A stretch of DNA of 6,968 bases from contig CAIYCZ010000188.1 in the NCBI GenBank assembly GCA_903924805.1, forward strand, positions 1-6,968. The letters run 5' to 3'. The notes under the pieces are model-generated. The model searched no databases. It saw only the letters and a list, made by a program, of their open reading frames with translations, and was not told where the DNA came from. A program made the position numbers and the translations under genes. The stretch's first letter is position 1. Each line of letters starts with the position of its first letter. Origin of the DNA: an uncultured delta proteobacterium (GTDB lineage Bacteria > Desulfobacterota > WTBG01 > CAIYCZ01). Of the stretch, positions 1 through 5,411 are shown in pieces.

Positions 1-273
1 CAGACAGCCTATTTGACGGCTGCGGAGATAAGCGCGGTCAAGGAAAACTGCGATGCTTCATTGTATAACCTCACCCTGACAACAAGCTGGACCACCGGTA
101 ATTGCACGACCACTGAGTTTTGCTACAGTTCACCCGTATATTCTGTTACCAGTACCGGTAAAGTTCAGAACACCTACCGCGAGACAAGAAGAGTATTTAA
201 AGATGACAGCAGTTTCAACATTTCAATCCCCTGGGGCACAACCCTGAATTACTGGAAAGAGATTATACCCTGA
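1..273 (+). CDS. C-terminal end of a PilX/MshP-like pilus accessory protein (5' end outside the window)
   Basis: The frame is open from base 1 to a TGA at 271-273, so this is the last 90 codons of a longer gene; the in-frame TTG at 13 is not a convincing start. Visible features are three cysteines (in ENC, GNC and EFC), a Ser/Thr-rich middle, then YSVTSTGKV followed by an Arg-rich strand (RETRRVF) and the ending YWKEIIP. The order of spaced cysteines, a 'TSTGKV' strand, an Arg/Val strand and a closing Trp-(Arg/Lys)-Glu resembles the C-terminus of PilX- and MshP-type proteins, which are exported, pilin-like accessory subunits. That reading fits the pilus genes downstream but is inference from a fragment; the N-terminal prepilin-like helix that would settle it lies outside. 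It is followed by 130 bp without a GC-rich hairpin, so no terminator is seen. Confidence 0.5.
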   Translation, partial: QTAYLTAAEISAVKENCDASLYNLTLTTSWTTGNCTTTEFCYSSPVYSVTSTGKVQNTYRETRRVFKDDSSFNISIPWGTTLNYWKEIIP

Positions 274-275
274 TT

Positions 276-336
276 AATTATCTTTAAAAATTATTACCTC
301 AATTTCCCATTTTGCAATTATCTTAAAGAATTATTA
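276..336. repeat. 21-bp near-perfect direct repeat, two copies 40 bp apart
   Basis: Copies lie at 276-296 and 316-336. Both begin AATTATCTT and end AATTATTA, and differ at only two of 21 positions. The start-to-start distance of exactly 40 bp is close to four helical turns, so a protein bound to each copy would face the same side of the DNA. They sit just upstream of the promoter-like sequence at 356-384. They may be operator sites or A/T-rich UP-type elements. In DNA this AT-rich some similarity is expected by chance, but 19 of 21 is more than that. Confidence 0.6.
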
Positions 337-355
337 AAAATATATTACTTTTTCC

Positions 356-384
356 TTGACAGGCACGGGATTCATTTATAAAGT
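356..384 (+). promoter_or_regulatory. Sigma70-like promoter upstream of the HTH gene
   Basis: A consensus -35 hexamer TTGACA is at 356-361. Two overlapping -10 candidates follow: TATAAA at 377-382 with a short 15-bp spacer, or TAAAGT at 379-384 with a 17-bp spacer but a weaker match. The 25 bp upstream of the -35 are nearly all A/T, as in an UP element. No comparable promoter is visible directly before the PilM-PilN gene, so this one may drive both the small regulator and the pilus operon. That is inference from position. Confidence 0.5.
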
Positions 385-403
385 TTTATAAGGTTTGATA
401 AGC
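374..403. repeat. Three 10-bp direct repeats ending at the HTH start codon
   Basis: The units are ATTTATAAAG (374-383), TTTTATAAGG (384-393) and TTTGATAAGC (394-403), each close to the consensus TTTTATAAGG. The period of 10 bp is about one helical turn. The block overlaps the predicted -10 region and ends exactly where the ATG at 404 begins. This is a plausible binding array for the small DNA-binding protein encoded next (autoregulation), which is inference. Confidence 0.45.
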
Positions 404-607
404 ATGGTAAAGGTTTCAATGGATGCATTTGATAACTATGTAACCATAAGGGAAGCGGCGCGGATGCTGGGCGTGTGCGGGGCGACGCTTAGACGCTGGG
501 ACAGGCTCGGCAAGCTGAAGGCTATCCGGCATCCTATTAATGGTTACCGGTTGTATAAAATGGATAACCTGAAAAGTCTCATACGGCAGGCGACAAGACA
601 TGAATAA
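404..607 (+). CDS. Small MerR/excisionase-type helix-turn-helix DNA-binding protein
   Basis: This 67-residue protein is almost entirely one winged-helix MerR-type domain. The helix-turn-helix is TIREAARMLGVCGATLRRWD (about residues 14-33), then GKL, and the wing reads AIRHPINGYRLYK before a short closing helix. There is no effector-binding or dimerisation tail as in full MerR regulators, so it resembles excisionase/BldC-like stand-alone domains (HTH_17 class). Three starts are possible. TTG 395 has no ribosome site. ATG 404 has AAGG ten bases upstream. ATG 419 has AAAGG (409-413) at a spacing of 5 and would still keep the full domain. I chose 404, but 419 is nearly as good. It is the first gene after a strong promoter and precedes the pilus operon on the same strand, so control of pilus genes is a reasonable guess. 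It could equally be unrelated. Confidence 0.8.
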   Translation: MVKVSMDAFDNYVTIREAARMLGVCGATLRRWDRLGKLKAIRHPINGYRLYKMDNLKSLIRQATRHE

Positions 608-611
608 TAAA

Positions 612-681
612 AAGTTTCAAGTTTCAAGTTTTAAACCAGAAACCAGAAACCAGAAACCACAAACTATAAACTATAAACTGA
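612..681. repeat. Ten-unit heptanucleotide array with inverted arms
   Basis: Seventy bases divide into ten 7-bp units in unbroken register. AAGTTTC occurs twice (612, 619), then AAGTTTT (626). AAACCAG occurs three times (633, 640, 647), then AAACCAC (654). AAACTAT occurs twice (661, 668), then AAACTGA (675). The first three units read as AAACTT on the other strand, so the array has two arms of opposite orientation. Bases 613-624 can pair with 661-672 at 10 of 12 positions. It fills the gap between the HTH gene and the PilM-PilN gene and ends 11 bases before the latter's ATG. Heptanucleotide arrays (STRR sequences) are known from cyanobacteria, and I recall similar AAAC-type arrays in Nitrospirota and deltaproteobacterial genomes. 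Confidence 0.9.
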
Positions 682-692
682 TATATCGATAG

Positions 693-2420
693 ATGAAGTC
701 AAGGATATTTTCCTTTCCCAAAAAATCAAAAAGCTCGGTCGGGATTGAGCTCGGCGGGCACTCTATCAAGATGGTCGAAACCCGTGAGGCAGGGGGAAGA
801 ATTCATCTCCTGAGCTACGGGGTCGCTGAGATTCCCCGGGAGAAGAAAGGTAAAGCAGCACGGCACAGCTCTTCCATAGCGCCTTTGATCAAGCAGCTCC
901 TCAGCCGCTGCGTCACGTCTTCACCTGCAATATATTTTTCCATCTCCGGTCCGTCAGTAAGTATACAGCGATTAAAATTTCCGCCGATGCCTGACAATGA
1001 ACTGCTCCCCGCGATACGCTGGCGGGGCAAAAAACAGTTCCCCTTTTCTCTGGACGAGTCCTATGTGGTGTACAAAAAGCTTGCTGCACCCTCTCCGGAA
1101 ACTAAGGACGTTGAGCTGTTTGCAGCCGCGGCATTGAGCACGTTTATAGGCCGCGAGCTTTCCCTGTTTGAGCAGGCCGGTAGTGCGCCGGACGGCATAG
1201 CCGCGCTGCCGTTTGCCATACAGTCTGCTTTTACATCAGACTATACGGAGTACCGTGACAAGACGGTTGCCTTTCTTGATATCGGCGCTGAAGAGACAAC
1301 CATTTCTATAATGAAAGGCGGTGAGCTGCAGTCTGTGCGGGAGATTGCCGCCGGCGGAAATGATTTTACCCGGGCGCTCATGGAGCCCTTCACGGTGGAA
1401 GGAAAGCACTTTGCCCTGAGCTTTGAAGAGGCAGAGGAAACCAAAAGAAGCTACGGTGTGCCCGTGGGTGGCGGGCAGGGAACAACCCCCCAGGGTATCC
1501 CCCTGTCGCGGGTCATGTTTATTGTCCGGCCGATTCTTGAGCGGCTCATTACCGAGGCGCTGCGGTCCTTTGATTCTTACAAGGCGCAGGCGCGGGAAAA
1601 GCGGATAGACAGAATCTTTTTGTGCGGAGGAGGCGCAGGCTTAAAAAACCTTTCTGAATTTCTCTCAAGCGGCCTTGGCATCGAGGTTTCTCTGTTTAAT
1701 CCGTTCGCGCATGTTGTGGTACCTCAAACCCTGCAGCATGATGATTATTTTCAGCAGAACAGGCACGCACTTGCTGTTGCCCTGGGCGTATCAACAGGAC
1801 ACTGCAGGGACATAAACTTTCTGCCGCCGCAGCCGGGGATCCTTGAGACGGTACAGCTTCGAAACTGGATTCCGCTGCTGGTTTTTATTATCTTTTTCTT
1901 TTCACTGGCTACCGTGTATATGAGGTCATATTGGTCAGTGGATATAACGCGCGAAGAACTGCAGCATAAGGCATCAGAGCTTGCTTCCCTGAAAGTATAT
2001 ATGGATGAAATGATCAAGCTCAATGTAAAAAGAGAAAATATAAAGCAGCGCTTATCACAGTTTCCCGATTTCTCCCTTGAGCAGCCGCCGTTCTCTGACA
2101 TCCTTGTGTCTCTCACCCATATGTTTCCGGATAATGCCGCAGTGAGCCGTATCGCTCTTGAAAAAGAGAAACGAGATGTCCGGGAGGCCGCTGCTGCAAC
2201 GGTTATCATCAAGCTCAGGATAGAGGGCATCGTCTTTGGTGAAGACGCCCAGGTATTTGCAGCCCTTCTCCAGATAACCAGGGATCTTGAGCGAGGCCCT
2301 TTTTTTCAGAACGTGATGCTGGTGTCATCAGAAAAGGCTTCTGACCTTGGTTCTCCTGCTTCACGGTTTGTGCTGGAGTGCCCTCTGAAAATGGCATCGT
2401 TTATTAATTACGGTTTATAA
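693..2420 (+). CDS. pilM: PilM-PilN fusion, type IV pilus inner-membrane assembly protein (MshI/GspL-like)
   Basis: This 575-residue protein joins two usually separate pilus proteins. Residues about 15-370 are a PilM-type actin-like cytoplasmic domain: phosphate-1-like GIELGG (17-22), phosphate-2-like FLDIGAEETT (194-203) and adenosine-site-like IFLCGGGAG (308-316). Residues about 370-575 are PilN: the RDINFLPPQ motif (372-380), which in separate PilN proteins docks into PilM, a membrane helix (about 391-410), a coiled-coil stretch (about 420-460), then a ferredoxin-like periplasmic domain. The result has the topology of GspL of type II secretion. Its role is to tie cytoplasmic motor parts to the periplasmic alignment complex with PilO and PilP. 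The start at ATG 693 is forced, because an in-frame TAG sits at 690-692, yet no Shine-Dalgarno sequence precedes it; the heptad array occupies that place. The next gene begins 2 bases after the stop, indicating an operon. Domain calls are from motif recognition. Confidence 0.9.
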   Translation: MKSRIFSFPKKSKSSVGIELGGHSIKMVETREAGGRIHLLSYGVAEIPREKKGKAARHSSSIAPLIKQLLSRCVTSSPAIYFSISGPSVSIQRLKFPPMPDNELLPAIRWRGKKQFPFSLDESYVVYKKLAAPSPETKDVELFAAAALSTFIGRELSLFEQAGSAPDGIAALPFAIQSAFTSDYTEYRDKTVAFLDIGAEETTISIMKGGELQSVREIAAGGNDFTRALMEPFTVEGKHFALSFEEAEETKRSYGVPVGGGQGTTPQGIPLSRVMFIVRPILERLITEALRSFDSYKAQAREKRIDRIFLCGGGAGLKNLSEFLSSGLGIEVSLFNPFAHVVVPQTLQHDDYFQQNRHALAVALGVSTGHCRDINFLPPQPGILETVQLRNWIPLLVFIIFFFSLATVYMRSYWSVDITREELQHKASELASLKVYMDEMIKLNVKRENIKQRLSQFPDFSLEQPPFSDILVSLTHMFPDNAAVSRIALEKEKRDVREAAAATVIIKLRIEGIVFGEDAQVFAALLQITRDLERGPFFQNVMLVSSEKASDLGSPASRFVLECPLKMASFINYGL

Positions 2421-2422
2421 GC

Positions 2423-2974
2423 ATGAAGTTTAAACTTTCTTTTCGAGAGACCATTATTTTTTTTGCTACACTTATAGTGGTGCTGTACTTCCTGTTCGAT
2501 TTTTTCCTCTACAGCCCGAAACAAAAAGCGCGCTCAATGGCTGAACAGGAGCTTGCCGCCATGAAACAAAAGATTCAGGACACGCTGGTATTTTTTTCAA
2601 CCCAGGGAAATGTTGTTGCGGAAATTGCCGGCATGGAGCGGAAGCTTTCTTTCTATGAAGAGAAATTTTCCAAAAAAGAGCAGTTTTCCCGGTTCCTGGA
2701 ACAGCTTGCCCAGCAGTGCAAAAAGCTCAATATGGAAGTCCTTGCGCTGCACCCCAGAGAAGAAAAATTTCTTCCGCTTGGGTCAGCGCAGACCGAGTAC
2801 CGGCAGGTCTTCATTGATATGGAGCTGCGCTGTGATTACCGTACCGTCGTTCTGTATATGCAGGCGCTGGATACACTGCCGGTTTTTACCATTGTGGAGC
2901 AGCTTGACATCCGCAGGGACGAAAAGTCGCCTACAGTCACCTGTCACATAGTGCTGAAGACACTGTTTTCTTAG
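2423..2974 (+). CDS. pilO: PilO-like (MshJ/GspM-like) type IV pilus assembly protein
   Basis: This 183-residue bitopic inner-membrane protein has a short basic cytoplasmic N-terminus, one membrane helix (about residues 9-30, rich in Phe, Ile, Leu and Val) and a coiled-coil region (about 35-100). A compact periplasmic domain (about 100-183) contains the typical PilO pattern DMELRCDYRTVVLYMQALDT, followed by a strand and an alternating hydrophobic ending. PilO pairs with PilN through the coiled coil and ferredoxin-like fold and recruits PilP. It starts 2 bases after the PilM-PilN stop with no clear ribosome site, so translational coupling is likely. A run of eight T (2457-2464) lies in the codons of the membrane helix. 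Length is somewhat below the usual 200 or so residues of PilO. GspM is the alternative family; context favours the pilus. Confidence 0.8.
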   Translation: MKFKLSFRETIIFFATLIVVLYFLFDFFLYSPKQKARSMAEQELAAMKQKIQDTLVFFSTQGNVVAEIAGMERKLSFYEEKFSKKEQFSRFLEQLAQQCKKLNMEVLALHPREEKFLPLGSAQTEYRQVFIDMELRCDYRTVVLYMQALDTLPVFTIVEQLDIRRDEKSPTVTCHIVLKTLFS

Positions 2975-3025
2975 GAGAATTATTGCTGCGCATTTTTATG
3001 GGAAGATTGCTTTCACATAGGTGCA

Positions 3026-3121
3026 GAGTCGAAGGGTTCAAATGGTCCAGGATGAAAGGGGTCGCGTGACCAGTAAAGGATTTTAAAAGCAAAACACTTG
3101 AACCCTGGAATCCGTGGCCCC
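3026..3121. repeat. Degenerate 8-bp-period array with inverted arms
   Basis: The left arm holds five consecutive octamers: GAGTCGAA (3026), GGGTTCAA (3034), ATGGTCCA (3042), GGATGAAA (3050) and GGGGTCGC (3058), around a consensus GG(A/G)(T/G)TCAA. The right arm holds three octamers of the complementary type: TTGAACCC (3098), TGGAATCC (3106) and GTGGCCCC (3114). AGGGTTCAA at 3033-3041 is exactly complementary to TTGAACCCT at 3098-3106, so the transcript could fold into a hairpin with a loop of about 56 bases. This explains most of the 180-bp gap between the PilO-like and PilP-like genes, which is otherwise empty. The units are eroded, so the period is less secure than in the heptad array. Confidence 0.6.
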
Positions 3122-3154
3122 TCTATAACAATTTCAGGTAGGCAGGAACAGTAC

Positions 3155-3679
3155 ATGGTACCGTCTGTGACACTGAAACAAGAAAATTGCATAATCCTTG
3201 GGATATTTATTGCCCTGTTTGGCGCGCTGGTGTTCATCAATATTTTCTCCCTGCAGCGAAGCGTGCCAATGACCGTTTCTGCTCCGGGAAGAATAGACAA
3301 GAAAATGGAGAGTCCTGTATTGGGAGAAAAGCCGGCCGGGCAAAAAATAGAAGCACCACAATATGGGGAACAAGGCCTCCTGAAAGAATGGGGCAGGGAC
3401 CCGTTTACATCAGCCTGGCTGAGCGGAGGCAGTGCTTCCGCAGAGCCGCTTTCGCCTGACATTAAGACAGCAGAGCCGACGGTAACCCTGATACTCATGA
3501 GCGATGCCACCAAAATAGCTGCAATTAATAACAGAATTGTTCAGGAAGGCGATATGCTGCAGGATGAGAAAGTAATTAAAATTAAGAACGATGGTGTCGT
3601 GCTTTTGAGAAAAGATGGTATGCAGCGATTTCTTCCGTTGCGGAAAGACTCTATTACGTTTAAAGAAAATGAAAATTAG
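3155..3679 (+). CDS. pilP: PilP-like (MshK/GspC-like) protein linking the inner-membrane complex to the secretin
   Basis: The protein has 174 residues from ATG 3155. A membrane helix (about residues 12-33) follows a short cytoplasmic tail. Next comes a Pro/Gly/Lys-rich linker, the GRDPF motif (80-84) typical of PilP and GspC proteins, and a small beta-rich HR-type domain (about 108-165) with AAINNRIVQEGD and a VIKIKNDGVVLLRKDG hairpin. PilP/GspC proteins touch the secretin's periplasmic N-domains and so bridge the two membranes. ATG 3155 is chosen because AGGAA at 3144-3148 is well spaced. A TTG at 3098 would add 19 residues, but that stretch is read from the octamer array and starts inside one of its units. 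There is no lipobox: Cys12 precedes the hydrophobic segment, so this is a membrane-anchored form. The gene ends 15 bases before the secretin start. Confidence 0.75.
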   Translation: MVPSVTLKQENCIILGIFIALFGALVFINIFSLQRSVPMTVSAPGRIDKKMESPVLGEKPAGQKIEAPQYGEQGLLKEWGRDPFTSAWLSGGSASAEPLSPDIKTAEPTVTLILMSDATKIAAINNRIVQEGDMLQDEKVIKIKNDGVVLLRKDGMQRFLPLRKDSITFKENEN

Positions 3680-3694
3680 AAAAGGAGAGATACG

Positions 3695-5410
3695 ATGGGG
3701 ATTTTTCACATAACCCCGATGCATGGCAATAGAAAGCCCCTGAAAATGCATGCGCTGGCAGCCCCGGGTAACCGCGTTTTTTTAATCCTATTTTTTGTGC
3801 TGCTGCCGTGTATTCTATGGAGTTGTGCAGCCCAGCAGAAATCGGTGCAAAAGGCTTCCCCTCAGGATCAAAGCAAGGCGACAGCAAAGGGGGAACTTAA
3901 AGAACTCGTTCTTCCCCAGAAGGGAGAAATCGGAGCGAAACCACAGAAGCTCTACACGCTGCGCATGCGGGATGCTGAGGTTCAGGACCTGCTGCTTGCC
4001 TTTTCCCGGGAGGACACAAATCTGAATGTTGTGGTAGACCCGAAAGTTTCCGGCAGGTTTACGGTGGATTTAAAAGGCGTTACGCTGGAGCAGGCACTGG
4101 ACGTGATTTGCAGCCAGCTCGGTGTGGAATACCGGCGGGAAAAAAATATTATTACCATATATAAACCGTCACTTGAAACCCGTATTTTTTCCCTTGATTA
4201 TATTACCACCGTGAGAAAAGGAAAAAGTTTTGCTACAGGCGGTATTAGCGGAAGGTCATCGGGAGGGGGAACCTCCGGCGGTGCAGGAGGTTCCAGTGCT
4301 TCAGGGCAGTCAAGAAGTGCAGGATACAGCGAGGTATCAACTGAAGACGAGTCAGACCTCTGGAAAGAAATAGAAAAAGGCCTGCAGAGCCTTAAATCAA
4401 CCGAGGGCTCTGTTATAGTCCATAAATCATCAAATACCGTGCTGGTCAAGGATTCCCCAGCCTCCCTGCAAAGGATCGCCGGATATCTGAACAGCGTAAC
4501 CGGGTCGGTCCAGCGGCAGGTTTTAATTGAGACACAGATTATTGAGGTGTCGCTCAATGATACTTTTCAGGCAGGAATTGACTGGCAAACCATCCAGAAC
4601 CTGCCGCAGATGAGCAACTTATCCTGGGGGCTTGCCGGTAAGGGCACAAGCCCCTGGGTTGGCTATCCCGGTTCTACCGGCACCAGCGGCGGAAGCAGCA
4701 GTGGCGGCAGCAGCTCGGGCACTACCCAGGAGATTCCCGGCAAATTTTATATCCGGCCGTACGGCGGCGTTTTTCGTATCGGCGCTCCTGACCAGAACAT
4801 ACCCCTCTCAGACATTGTTGATGCTCTTTCCACCCAGGGCAACGTCAACATCCTCTCATCGCCCAGAATTTCAACCCTCAATAATCAGCCGGCTATTATC
4901 AAGGTGGCGCGTGAGGAACCGTACTTTCAGACAACCAGAAGCACCGTAACAGGAGAAACAAACACAACCACAGAAGTAAATTTTTTAACAATCGGCATTG
5001 TTCTGGCAGTAACTCCCCAGATAAGCGCAGACGGTACCATAACGCTCACCATTCACCCCAGCATAACGGAGCGGGCAGGAGAGCGGGTCTCTGCCCAGGG
5101 AGATGTGGTGCCGATTGTTGATGTCCGGGAAACAGATACCGTTGTGCGGGTAAATGACCGGGAGACAATCCTTATCGCCGGGCTTATGCAGAATAAAATG
5201 TTTGAAGACATAAATGGCATACCGCTGCTGCGCGATATCCCCCTGATCGGCCGTTTATTTACCCATATCAGTCGAGAGACCAAAAAGACAGAGCTGGTCG
5301 TTATGCTTACCCCGCGGGTTATTACCAGTGAGAATGTAAAAAAACTGTCATCCCCTGCAATCAAGAGCGTTGATGAATTAAGAAGAGACAATTTTAAAAA
5401 CAGCAAATGA
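3695..5410 (+). CDS. mshL: MSHA-type pilus secretin, MshL-like, predicted lipoprotein
   Basis: This 571-residue outer-membrane secretin is the channel through which the pilus emerges. It has a basic N-terminus, a hydrophobic segment (28-43) and LWSC with Cys44, an imperfect lipobox (Trp before Ser-Cys), suggesting a lipid-modified N-terminus. An STN/N0-type domain spans about 86-156 (YTLRMRDAEVQDLLLAFS to NIITIY). A Gly/Ser-rich segment covers 183-210. An N1-like domain spans about 220-270 (DLWKEIEKGL, NTVLVKDSPASL). The secretin core runs from RQVLIETQIIEVSLNDTFQ (274-292) and GIDW (294-297) to the signature GIPLLRDIPLIGRLF (508-522) and TELVVMLTPRVI (532-543). The DLWKEIE block and QAGIDW are characteristic of MshL rather than PilQ. 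AAAGGAG at 3681-3687 is a strong ribosome site, 7 bases from the ATG. A second Ser/Gly stretch (331-342) lies inside the core. No AMIN domains are present, unlike PilQ. Confidence 0.92.
   Translation: MGIFHITPMHGNRKPLKMHALAAPGNRVFLILFFVLLPCILWSCAAQQKSVQKASPQDQSKATAKGELKELVLPQKGEIGAKPQKLYTLRMRDAEVQDLLLAFSREDTNLNVVVDPKVSGRFTVDLKGVTLEQALDVICSQLGVEYRREKNIITIYKPSLETRIFSLDYITTVRKGKSFATGGISGRSSGGGTSGGAGGSSASGQSRSAGYSEVSTEDESDLWKEIEKGLQSLKSTEGSVIVHKSSNTVLVKDSPASLQRIAGYLNSVTGSVQRQVLIETQIIEVSLNDTFQAGIDWQTIQNLPQMSNLSWGLAGKGTSPWVGYPGSTGTSGGSSSGGSSSGTTQEIPGKFYIRPYGGVFRIGAPDQNIPLSDIVDALSTQGNVNILSSPRISTLNNQPAIIKVAREEPYFQTTRSTVTGETNTTTEVNFLTIGIVLAVTPQISADGTITLTIHPSITERAGERVSAQGDVVPIVDVRETDTVVRVNDRETILIAGLMQNKMFEDINGIPLLRDIPLIGRLFTHISRETKKTELVVMLTPRVITSENVKKLSSPAIKSVDELRRDNFKNSK
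4685..4714 (+). repeat. Tandem 15-bp duplication coding for SGGSS twice in the secretin
   Basis: AGCGGCGGAAGCAGC (4685-4699) is followed directly by AGTGGCGGCAGCAGC (4700-4714), 13 of 15 identical. Together they encode residues 331-340 of the secretin, a flexible Ser/Gly loop inside the secretin core. It looks like a simple in-frame tandem duplication with later silent changes. Confidence 0.7.
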
Positions 5411-5411
5411 T

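Noticed and set aside
13..273. A complete 86-residue gene starting at TTG 13
   Set aside because: The frame is open to the left edge of the window with no ribosome site before 13, so it is the tail of a longer gene.
395..403. TTG 395 as start of the HTH protein
   Set aside because: No ribosome site precedes it, and it lies inside the 10-bp repeat block; ATG 404 or 419 are better.
612..681. CRISPR array
   Set aside because: The units are 7 bp with no spacers, far too short for CRISPR repeats.
1751..2230. Minus-strand open frame of 159 codons within the PilM-PilN gene
   Set aside because: It is antisense to well-recognised domain sequence; its Ser/Arg-rich content is typical of a shadow frame.
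693..2420. A type II secretion GspL gene
   Set aside because: The actin-like part is PilM-like with the INFLP motif, and the neighbouring MshL-type secretin and ExeA-type ATPase order matches an MSHA pilus locus.
3098..3154. N-terminal extension of the PilP-like protein from TTG 3098
   Set aside because: The TTG is the first codon of an array octamer and the added residues come from repeat DNA. ATG 3155 has a good ribosome site and leaves a normal tail-plus-helix N-terminus.
3013..3513. Minus-strand open frame of 166 codons
   Set aside because: It overlaps the PilP-like gene in antisense, has no recognisable motifs or ribosome site, and looks like a coding shadow.
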